From Firmicutes bacterium UBA5500 (GTDB lineage: Bacteria > Bacillota > UBA994 > UBA5500): 6,085 nt of DNA. Shown here one piece after another: positions 1 through 5,326 of this stretch; the stretch's first letter is position 1, and each line of letters starts with the position of its first letter. The notes beneath the pieces are model-generated. The model was given only the letters and a program-made list of their open reading frames with translations. It was not told the origin of the DNA and searched no databases. The position numbers were made by a program, and so were the translations under genes. The stretch is from assembly GCA_002427055.1 (NCBI GenBank), contig DIPA01000007.1, forward strand, positions 1 to 6,085, given 5' to 3'.

Positions 1-1169
1 GCGATGATATCCTCTACATCTTCCAGTCCGACCGATAATCTAACTAGGCTATCACGTATGCCGCCAGCTTCTCTTTCTTCCTTGCTATAAGGTGAATGTG
101 TCATAGAGGCCGGGTGCTGAATTAGGGTCTCTGTGTCTCCTAGGCTAACTGCAAGAGAACACAGCTTAACGTTATTCATTAGCTTCTTGCCTTCTGCTAC
201 GCCGCCCTTTAGCTCAAAGGCTATCATTGCGCCCGCTAGCTTCATTTGCCTCTTGGCTAGTTCATATTGAGGGAAGCTCTTCAGGCCAGGATAATACACT
301 TTATCAACTGCAGGATGCTTCTCTAAGAATTCCGCTACCTGCATTGCATTAGCACAGTGTTTTTCCATGCGCAGGGGCAGAGTCTTCATGCCGCGGCAGA
401 TCAAATAAGCATCAAAGGGGCTGAGGACTGAACCGGTCATATCCTTGACTCCAAACAGTCTTACTTGGTCAATAAACTCCTTCTTGCCTGCAACTACTCC
501 GGCAATAACATCACCATGACCATTGAGATACTTGGTCGCGGAATGCAGAACCACGTCTGCGCCAAGCTCTAGAGGTCTTTGAATATATGGTGTGCAATAG
601 GTGTTATCTACAAAAACCAAACAGCCCTCATTGGTATGAGCTATTCTGCTGATAGTCTCGATATCGGCAATATCCATGGTAGGATTTGCTGGGGTTTCCA
701 GGTACACTACCTTAGTGTTGGGCTGCATGGCCTTGCTTACGTTTTCCGGGTCGCGCATGTCGACAAAAGTAACATCTACACCATAGCGGCTAATGCCATG
801 ATTCAGATAGGCAAAGGTACAGCCATATAGTGTTTTTGCAGCAATTACGTGATCTCCAGCTTTTAAGGCTGTCCAGAAGGCTGAAGTAATTGCCCCCATG
901 CCGGACCCCATCGACATCGCTGCCTCTGCACCCTCTAGTAACGCCAGCTTCTCTTCAAATTGCGTCGAGTTGGGGTTGCCAAGCCTGGTGTAGATATACC
1001 CACCTTCTTCTAGGGCAAAGCGCCTGCCACCCTGCTCTGCTGAATCGAAAACAAAGGTCGAGGCCTGATAAATAGGCATAACCAATGCCCCGGCTGCGTT
1101 TTCTGCATGCCCTCCGTGAATAGCTCTCGTTGCGAAGCCCATTGCTTCTAGATTAAGTTTTTTGCTCAC
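1..1169 (-). CDS. Methionine gamma-lyase (PLP-dependent), C-terminus cut by window edge
   Basis: This is a Cys/Met-metabolism PLP enzyme (fold type I) of the methionine gamma-lyase type, which cleaves L-methionine to methanethiol, 2-oxobutyrate and ammonia in the cytoplasm. The visible 389 codons begin with GTG at 1169, 9 nt after an AAGGAGG ribosome binding site. The frame is open to the left edge, and family members are near 400 residues, so roughly ten residues are missing. Key residues are visible: Y60 and R62 in YTRLGNPN (cofactor phosphate contacts from the neighbouring subunit), Y115 and C117 in TLYGCTFAYL, D188 in VDNTYCTPY, the Schiff-base lysine K213 in HSATKYLNGHGD, and the substrate-carboxylate arginine in LVRLSVGLED near the end. 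The cysteine after YG is typical of true methionine gamma-lyases; cystathionine enzymes and many O-acetylhomoserine sulfhydrylases carry other residues there. Some activity on homocysteine or cysteine is possible. It follows the HAD gene after a terminator, so it is probably transcribed separately. Confidence 0.93.
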   Translation of the reverse strand, partial: MSKKLNLEAMGFATRAIHGGHAENAAGALVMPIYQASTFVFDSAEQGGRRFALEEGGYIYTRLGNPNSTQFEEKLALLEGAEAAMSMGSGMGAITSAFWTALKAGDHVIAAKTLYGCTFAYLNHGISRYGVDVTFVDMRDPENVSKAMQPNTKVVYLETPANPTMDIADIETISRIAHTNEGCLVFVDNTYCTPYIQRPLELGADVVLHSATKYLNGHGDVIAGVVAGKKEFIDQVRLFGVKDMTGSVLSPFDAYLICRGMKTLPLRMEKHCANAMQVAEFLEKHPAVDKVYYPGLKSFPQYELAKRQMKLAGAMIAFELKGGVAEGKKLMNNVKLCSLAVSLGDTETLIQHPASMTHSPYSKEEREAGGIRDSLVRLSVGLEDVEDII

Positions 1170-1171
1170 TC

Positions 1172-1195
1172 TTAGTTACCTCCTTAATTAGTTAC
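1172..1195 (-). promoter_or_regulatory. Ribosome binding site of the lyase gene between two 8-bp direct repeats
   Basis: On the minus strand the AAGGAGG at 1185-1179 lies 9 nt before the GTG start, which supports GTG over the in-frame ATG at codon 10. The sequence GTAACTAA occurs at 1195-1188 and again at 1179-1172, overlapping the end of the binding site. The binding-site call is firm. A regulatory role for the repeat is only a guess. Confidence 0.6.
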
Positions 1196-1220
1196 ACAAC
1201 AACTGATTAACAGTCTCCTT

Positions 1221-1260
1221 AAGATAAAACAAACGCGCTAGCCGCCTGGCTCGCACGTTT
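1221..1260 (-). terminator. Rho-independent terminator after the HAD gene
   Basis: The arms 1231-1243 and 1248-1260 pair over 13 positions with one mismatch and one G-U pair, closing a 4-nt loop (AGGC on the minus strand). On the minus strand the stem is followed by a T-rich tract, GTTTTATCTT, at 1230-1221. It starts 3 nt after the HAD stop codon and lies 51 nt before the lyase start, so it should end or reduce HAD transcription before the lyase. The T-tract is interrupted, so some read-through is possible. Confidence 0.8.
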
Positions 1261-1263
1261 CTC

Positions 1264-1986
1264 TTAATCTGCTAGCTCTCTATTATTCTCCATCCATTGG
1301 GCCACACTTGCTAAACTACCACTAAAGTGGCAAGTGGATAAGGATCTCTTCGGGGAACTAATTAAGCAATCATCTACCATGACAACACGAATGCCAATAT
1401 CAGTTGCGGCCAAATCCTCTTCCATATCGTTCCCAATGTGCAAGCACTCTTGCGGTTTAGCACCCAGACGTTCAAGAATTTCTGCATAGTACTCTGAATT
1501 GGGCTTGCAAAAGTGAGCATCTTCATACGTGGTGACTAGCTCCCATGGCAAATCAGCAATGCCAGCCCACTGCATTCTTTGCTCAATAGCTTCTCGAGGG
1601 AAAACCGGATTGGTAGCTAAAACAACACGCATGCCTCGTTTTAGGGCCGCTTCTACTAGCTGACGAGCTAACGGGCTAGGACGCACTATTTGCCGTACTT
1701 CTTGATAATGACGCTCATAGTAATCTTGAAATAGGGGGAATAGTTCGGCCTGATCTCGCCCTATTTTTGCGAAAAAATCGTTCATGAATTTCTGCTCATT
1801 GGTATGCTCAGGATCTAGGTTGTTAATCATGGCGTAACTAGAAGCCATCAACTGTTGTGCAAAGAAACTCGGTTCAAGCAGACGGCTGAAATAACGCGTT
1901 ATGGACTTTATATAACTTGGTACAAACTGATCGGTATCTAAGGGCAACAGGGTACCGTCAAGATCGAAAAGTAGATATTTGGTCAT
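1264..1986 (-). CDS. HAD-superfamily hydrolase (phosphatase-like)
   Basis: This 240-residue protein belongs to the haloacid dehalogenase superfamily, which mostly hydrolyses small phosphate esters using Mg2+ and an aspartyl-phosphate intermediate. All four motifs are present: motif I FDLDGTLL with nucleophile D8 and acid/base D10, motif II LATNP with T125, motif III K161 in CKPNSEYY, and motif IV GNDMEED with D187 and D191. Residues 15-105 form a mostly helical insert, a C1-type cap, which sets substrate choice; the substrate cannot be inferred. I chose ATG at 1986 because it places motif I at the usual distance from the N-terminus, with GGGAGG 4 nt upstream. A TTG at 1998 in the same frame would add four residues and has a weaker GAAGG 6 nt before it. 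The gene sits between two hairpins (2021-2055 and 1231-1260), so it may be expressed at a level different from its neighbours. Confidence 0.88.
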   Translation of the reverse strand: MTKYLLFDLDGTLLPLDTDQFVPSYIKSITRYFSRLLEPSFFAQQLMASSYAMINNLDPEHTNEQKFMNDFFAKIGRDQAELFPLFQDYYERHYQEVRQIVRPSPLARQLVEAALKRGMRVVLATNPVFPREAIEQRMQWAGIADLPWELVTTYEDAHFCKPNSEYYAEILERLGAKPQECLHIGNDMEEDLAATDIGIRVVMVDDCLISSPKRSLSTCHFSGSLASVAQWMENNRELAD

Positions 1987-1990
1987 GGCG

Positions 1991-1996
1991 CCTCCC
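1991..1996 (-). promoter_or_regulatory. Ribosome binding site of the HAD gene, with short spacing
   Basis: GGGAGG lies only 4 nt before the ATG at 1986, shorter than the 7-9 nt seen for most genes here. An in-frame TTG at 1998 lies just upstream of it, so the precise start is not fully settled; the ATG is preferred from the HAD motif position. Confidence 0.55.
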
Positions 1997-2002
1997 AATT
2001 GT

Positions 2003-2055
2003 AGCCTTCAAAAAAGGCTTATTGACAAGCTGGGTATCTAGTCCAGCTTGTCAAT
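2003..2055 (-). terminator. Hairpin terminator or attenuator between deacylase and HAD genes
   Basis: A perfect 13-bp stem pairs 2021-2033 with 2043-2055 around a 9-nt loop and begins 5 nt after the deacylase stop codon. On the minus strand it is followed by AAGCC and then six T residues (2015-2010). The T run starts 5 nt after the stem, farther than in an ideal terminator. A second small hairpin (AAGGCT/AGCCTT arms at 2014-2019 and 2003-2008, 5-nt loop) uses part of the T-run. The HAD start is only 34 nt beyond the first stem, which leaves no space for a normal promoter plus leader. The structure may therefore be a partial terminator allowing some read-through into the HAD gene, or an mRNA 3'-end stabiliser. 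Confidence 0.7.
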
Positions 2056-2060
2056 TTATT

Positions 2061-2936
2061 CTAAACCAAAGGAGCTACATTTGCCAACGGCGTGCCCTTA
2101 AAAACATAACAGGCTGGCCGCACCATTGTGGCAACCCCAGTTATCGGCGCTACAATAGCCGTTTCGCCCACATGGCCGAGCACATCGCCCTGCTTAAACG
2201 CGTCACCCGGTTTGATCTGAGGCAAGAATGGGCCAACCACTTTGCTCATAACCGGCTGCAACTTGCCATAGAAAGTAGGGTGAGGTTTCACAGCCTCGCC
2301 GGCAAGCATCCCTAGCTGGCGTAACATGTTCAGTAGTGCCTGATAGCATTCTTCGGCCGCGTCTAGGTCTATAACACCGCCCTGTCCGCCGCCAGGCAAC
2401 TCAATAATCACGGCAGGAATACCGGAATCGCCCGCTTCTACAAATAACTGGCCTTTGGTACCCCCACTTTCAATTACTCTGGGAATGGCTAGCATAGCCG
2501 CCAATTCTTTGGCATAATCGTAATCGTTATAAACCGCTAACGTGTAGCTAGCGCCCCAAACACCACAACAATGCATGTCTACGATATAATCCGCATCCTG
2601 AGCTTCTTGCCAAAGCAGCTTAGCTAAAGCTAATGACGGAGCAGAATCGTCTTGGCCCGGGAATATACGGTTCAAGTCAAGCTCATCATAGGGTGAACTG
2701 CGCTGTAGACGCCTGAAGGCAGCAGGATTAGAGCGCGGTAACACCTTGACTGACCCCTTAAGCAACTCATGCTCTTCAAGGAAAGCTAGGACCTTTTCTA
2801 CCACATAAATTCCGGTAGCTTCGCCGCCATGAATACCACCGGTGAAGAATACCCTTGGTGCACCTTCCCCAAACACATGGAAATCAAGCTCTACCGGCAT
2901 TAGATCATCAATTTTGCGCGTATATGTCTTTTTCAA
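2061..2936 (-). CDS. Succinylglutamate desuccinylase/aspartoacylase-family zinc deacylase
   Basis: This 291-residue protein resembles the AstE/AspA branch of the zinc carboxypeptidase (M14-like) fold, whose members hydrolyse N-acyl amino acids or related amides. The expected zinc ligands are present: H36 and E39 in GGIHGGEATG, and H122 in VDMHCCG. R90 in DLNRIFPG is a substrate-carboxylate contact candidate, and E178 in VIIELPGG is the candidate general base. Residues about 230-291 (GPFLPQIKPGD onward, with VGETAIVAPITG) look like the small beta-barrel C-terminal domain common in this family. No signal peptide is seen, so it is probably cytoplasmic. The start is TTG at 2936, 8 nt after AGGAGG; no in-frame ATG lies closer than codon 13. 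It lies 12 bp after the amidohydrolase and its binding site overlaps that gene's stop codon, so the two are almost certainly cotranscribed and probably translationally coupled. The true acyl group and amino acid are unknown. Confidence 0.87.
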   Translation of the reverse strand: MKKTYTRKIDDLMPVELDFHVFGEGAPRVFFTGGIHGGEATGIYVVEKVLAFLEEHELLKGSVKVLPRSNPAAFRRLQRSSPYDELDLNRIFPGQDDSAPSLALAKLLWQEAQDADYIVDMHCCGVWGASYTLAVYNDYDYAKELAAMLAIPRVIESGGTKGQLFVEAGDSGIPAVIIELPGGGQGGVIDLDAAEECYQALLNMLRQLGMLAGEAVKPHPTFYGKLQPVMSKVVGPFLPQIKPGDAFKQGDVLGHVGETAIVAPITGVATMVRPACYVFKGTPLANVAPLV

Positions 2937-2944
2937 CTATGAAA

Positions 2945-2950
2945 CCTCCT
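2945..2950 (-). promoter_or_regulatory. AGGAGG ribosome binding site that fixes the TTG start of the deacylase
   Basis: AGGAGG on the minus strand lies 8 nt before TTG at 2936. Its first two bases are the last two bases of the TAG stop codon of the amidohydrolase (2951-2949). The site decides the non-ATG start and suggests that ribosomes finishing the upstream gene can restart on the next. Confidence 0.8.
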
Positions 2951-4109
2951 AGATCGAGAATACTAAACGACCACCCATAATCACCTGCTGGCAGGTGGTG
3001 AAGTTGCAGAGTGGATGACCATCAAAAATAGCCAAATCAGCCTCTTTGCCAACTTCAATGCTGCCCAAGCGGTCGTCGAGTCCAAGAATCTCAGCTGGAT
3101 TGATAGTTATTGCCCGCAACGCTTCCTCTTCTCCCAATCCTTCACGCATAGCGACTCCGGCCATCCATGGCAGATACTTAGTAGCCGACGACGAATCCAT
3201 CTGGATAGCAACCTTGCAACCAGCCTTGGCCAAAATAGCTGGATTGTCCAGACGCACGTCCCATAGTTCATGCTTAGCCGGTTCCATATCCAGAGGACCG
3301 ACAACACAGCGCACCTGCTTCTCGGCCAGAATATCAGGGATTTTATGGCCCTCAGTGGCATGCTCTAATACGTAGTCAAGATTAAACTCTTCCGCAATAC
3401 GAATAGCCGTCATGATATCGTCGGCACGATGGCAATGAATACGTGCCTTCATTTCACGCCTCAGCACCTTAGCGAGTTGCTCCATCTTTAGATCACGATC
3501 AACGCTCTTGGCCTTGCCTTCGGCCTCGGCACGCGCCATCTTGTCCAGATAGTTTTGAGCACTGATTAGCGCCTCACGTAGCACTGCCGCGTTGCCCATC
3601 CGGGTGCCTGGCATCTTGTTAATGGCGCCGTAGTTACGCTTTGGGTTTTCACCCAGAGCCATCTTCATGCCTTCGCTGCCGGGTATCAGCATTTCGTCAA
3701 CTGTACGACCTAGGGTCTTAATGGCCATACCGGTGCCACCAATGATATTACTACTGCCGGGCCCGGTATATACTGTAGTAACTCCGGCAGCTAAGACTTG
3801 TGGGAAAGCAGGGTCGGCAGGGTTTAAAGCATCAATGCCGAAGAGACCGGATTGCATAGGCCCCGTTTTCTCGTTACCATCAGCTGTAGCCGGTAGGCTC
3901 GGCTCACCAAAGAGACCTATATGGCTATGGGCGTCAATCAAGCCAGGGGTCACAACTTTGCCCTGAGCATCGATTATCTGTGCATCAGCCGGCACGACAA
4001 CGTCAGTACCTACGGCTATGATTTTGCCGTCTTCGCACAAAACGGTGCCCTGCTCGATTACCCCCTGGGTGATGGTATAAAGTTTGCCATTAGTTATAGC
4101 TAATTTCAT
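2949..4109 (-). CDS. Metal-dependent amidohydrolase, imidazolonepropionase-like
   Basis: This 386-residue enzyme belongs to the amidohydrolase superfamily (TIM barrel with metal centre), in the branch that includes imidazolonepropionases and dipeptidase- or hydantoinase-like hydrolases of cyclic or linear amides. An N-terminal beta-sandwich segment (about residues 1-53) leads into the VTPGLIDAHSH motif with metal ligands H61 and H63. The stretch GMKMALGENPKR (147-158) with K149 is characteristic of one uncharacterised subgroup. H225 and H227 (IHCHRADD), H250 (LEHATEGH) and D305 (IQMDSSS) are candidate remaining ligands or catalytic residues. The C-terminus IEVGKEADLAIFDG (351-364) is the usual closing beta-sandwich strand. 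No signal peptide is visible. The ATG at 4109 has AGGAGGG 7 nt upstream. It is the first gene of a two-gene unit with the deacylase. Specificity is unknown; histidine degradation is not suggested, because no hutH, hutU or hutG neighbour is present. Confidence 0.87.
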   Translation of the reverse strand: MKLAITNGKLYTITQGVIEQGTVLCEDGKIIAVGTDVVVPADAQIIDAQGKVVTPGLIDAHSHIGLFGEPSLPATADGNEKTGPMQSGLFGIDALNPADPAFPQVLAAGVTTVYTGPGSSNIIGGTGMAIKTLGRTVDEMLIPGSEGMKMALGENPKRNYGAINKMPGTRMGNAAVLREALISAQNYLDKMARAEAEGKAKSVDRDLKMEQLAKVLRREMKARIHCHRADDIMTAIRIAEEFNLDYVLEHATEGHKIPDILAEKQVRCVVGPLDMEPAKHELWDVRLDNPAILAKAGCKVAIQMDSSSATKYLPWMAGVAMREGLGEEEALRAITINPAEILGLDDRLGSIEVGKEADLAIFDGHPLCNFTTCQQVIMGGRLVFSI

Positions 4110-4273
4110 CTTATGTCCCTCCTGTCGTATTTCGCTACACTAAGGTTTTCGTTAAATAAAGTGAAAATCCTGTTGTTTAGCTATTTTTTTAGCATGCAGT
4201 TAACTCAGCAACATATAGATTTAGTAATAGACAGCAAAAACCATTTGGCTTGCATAAGGAGGATTGAGGCAGA
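4110..4273. promoter_or_regulatory. Divergent intergenic region with imperfect inverted repeat
   Basis: These 164 bp lie between the divergently read amidohydrolase and small membrane protein genes, so promoters for both should be here. Sequences are A+T-rich. An imperfect inverted repeat has arms GGTTTTC (4144-4150) and GAAAATCC (4163-4170), with one bulged base and a 12-nt centre; it could be an operator. On the plus strand, TTAACT (4200-4205) and TAGTAA (4222-4227), 16 bp apart, are a weak promoter candidate. No convincing consensus promoter is visible on either strand. Confidence 0.35.
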
Positions 4274-4486
4274 ATGATTGAGCTAGTCGAATTCTTGCGC
4301 GTCTACTGGTTTCAGATAGCCCAGATCATAATCAGCCTGATTATTGGTGGCAACTTAGCACAGCAGTTTAGTCTGCAAAAACAAAAATCACTGGCCGGAA
4401 AACTAGCCCGTTTCACCTTGTCCCTAATCTTCTCCGCTGCCTATTATGTACTCTTTTTCTACCTGACGAGCATATTCTGGCGCTAA
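4274..4486 (+). CDS. Small two-helix membrane protein of unknown function
   Basis: I do not recognise this 70-residue protein. Two hydrophobic segments are clear: about residues 12-29 (FQIAQIIISLIIGG core) and 47-69 (aromatic-rich, SAAYYVLFFYLTSIFW). They are joined by a polar, basic loop at 30-46 containing K36, K38, K43 and R46. By the positive-inside rule this loop should be cytoplasmic and both ends outside, giving a membrane hairpin. There is no cleavable signal peptide. AAGGAGG at 4256-4262 lies 11 nt before the ATG, which strongly supports translation. The gene is the only one on the plus strand and is convergent with the creatininase-like gene. Its TAA stop overlaps the A-run that forms the opposite-strand terminator's T tract. 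It could be a small regulatory or membrane-stress protein, but nothing in the sequence assigns a job. Confidence 0.75.
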   Translation: MIELVEFLRVYWFQIAQIIISLIIGGNLAQQFSLQKQKSLAGKLARFTLSLIFSAAYYVLFFYLTSIFWR

Positions 4487-4527
4487 AAAAAGAGCAGGTT
4501 GGACCACTCGAGCTTGTCCAACCTGCT
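4485..4527 (-). terminator. Strong rho-independent terminator of the creatininase-like gene
   Basis: A perfect 12-bp stem (4493-4504 with 4516-4527, 11-nt loop) is followed on the minus strand by C and seven T residues (4491-4485), a textbook terminator beginning about 16 nt after the stop of the minus-strand gene. On the plus strand the same hairpin lies 6 nt after the small gene's stop, but is followed only by TTCTTATG, so termination in that direction should be weaker. Confidence 0.9.
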
Positions 4528-4543
4528 TCTTATGACTGCTTGT

Positions 4544-5272
4544 TTACCCCTTGTTCATAATCAACTGCCCAGCCTGCAGGTGGCGCAGTAATTCTATGAT
4601 TTTCTCTGTACAGAGGCTCAAGATAGCTTCGCCCTTGGCTTTGCTAGCTAAGGTAGCATCACCAGTCTGGGCATTCTCCATCGTTTTTAGGGACATGCCA
4701 GGAAAACGCACATTAGCAATGGCCTTGTTCCAATTGACTCTAGCTTTGGACATATCAACTATTGACTCATCAATAGCTAGTACAACCGAAGTCTCATCTT
4801 CACCGGCATGACCTTGGCCTTCACAAATAGTGAGAATCTCGGCCGCATAGTCAATCCACCAGTTAATCAAGAGCACGGTCAACCCAAGATCAGCTAAACG
4901 TTCCATAACAGGGGTTAGCGCAGGGGTATTACCGCCATGACCGTTAAAGAGAACTAGCTTCTTCACTCCCCACTTAGCCAAATTCTTGCCTACGTGATAG
5001 ACATATTCACCAAATACGTTGGCGGGAATATCAAGGGTACCAGGGTATGGTGCCAAATTCCAAGAATGGCCGTAGGGAATCTCAGGTGCGATGATCAGTT
5101 CATCACCCATGCGCTCTTCGATGAGCTCCAAGAAACGGCGGGGAATAATAACATCGGTACCCAACGGGCAATGATGCCCGTGCGCTTCGGTCATACCAAT
5201 TGGTAGCACCACAGTGTCAATGCGTTCTAGGGCTTCGGCAAATTGATCCGAATTCAAATAGAGCATGTACAT
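4544..5272 (-). CDS. Creatininase-family metallohydrolase
   Basis: This 242-residue protein belongs to the creatininase (creatinine amidohydrolase) family, which uses a binuclear metal site to open cyclic or linear amides. Relatives include creatininase, formamide hydrolases of flavin-type biosynthesis, and the mycofactocin peptidase MftE. Visible motifs are LPIGMTEAHGHH with E29 and H31, PLGTD with D40, NGHGGN with H112, and GHAGEDETS with E158; these match the expected metal ligands, so the enzyme should be active. The YGHSWNLAPYPGT segment (67-79) is the usual substrate-side loop. The ATG at 5272 lies 11 nt after GGAGG within a purine-rich GGGAGGAAGG; a second ATG two codons later is less well spaced. 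It follows gatB by 54 bp with no terminator between them and ends in a strong terminator, so it may be the last gene of the gatB transcript. There is no mycofactocin gene nearby, so MftE is unlikely. Substrate unknown. Confidence 0.87.
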   Translation of the reverse strand: MYMLYLNSDQFAEALERIDTVVLPIGMTEAHGHHCPLGTDVIIPRRFLELIEERMGDELIIAPEIPYGHSWNLAPYPGTLDIPANVFGEYVYHVGKNLAKWGVKKLVLFNGHGGNTPALTPVMERLADLGLTVLLINWWIDYAAEILTICEGQGHAGEDETSVVLAIDESIVDMSKARVNWNKAIANVRFPGMSLKTMENAQTGDATLASKAKGEAILSLCTEKIIELLRHLQAGQLIMNKG

Positions 5273-5326
5273 ATTTGTTCCTTCCTCCCTGTCTCAGAGA
5301 TTAGTACCTAAGCAACCCACTGGATC

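Noticed and set aside
579..1075. Plus-strand open frames of 83 and 61 codons at the left
   Set aside because: They lie antisense to the methionine gamma-lyase, whose frame is open throughout with all active-site motifs.
1191..1222. AAGGAG followed by TTG TTG TGT AAC TAA as a short leader peptide before the lyase
   Set aside because: Only four codons and a long 12-nt spacing; no evidence of translation or attenuation structure.
1206..1233. TTTGTT/GTTAAT (minus strand, 16 bp apart) as the promoter of the lyase gene
   Set aside because: Both hexamers match the consensus poorly and the first overlaps the terminator; not strong enough to annotate.
1998..2028. TACAAT (2003-1998, minus strand) with TTGTCA upstream as a promoter for the HAD gene
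   Set aside because: The spacing is 19 bp and a start site 7 nt downstream would fall at the end of the ribosome binding site, leaving almost no leader; the -35 half also lies inside the terminator stem.
1917..2315. 132-codon plus-strand open frame opposite the deacylase and HAD genes
   Set aside because: It overlaps two well-supported minus-strand genes, runs through the terminator hairpin, and has no recognisable motif.
3015..3966. Several plus-strand open frames (3015-3266, 3046-3375, 3667-3966) opposite the amidohydrolase
   Set aside because: They are antisense to a gene with clear catalytic motifs and have no family resemblance.
2949..4109. Annotation of the amidohydrolase as a histidine-pathway imidazolonepropionase (hutI)
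   Set aside because: The overall fold family fits, but no other histidine-degradation gene is present and the GENPKR-type motif points to a different subgroup.
4544..5272. Annotation of the creatininase-like gene as mycofactocin peptidase mftE
   Set aside because: No mycofactocin precursor, radical SAM or other partner gene is in the window.
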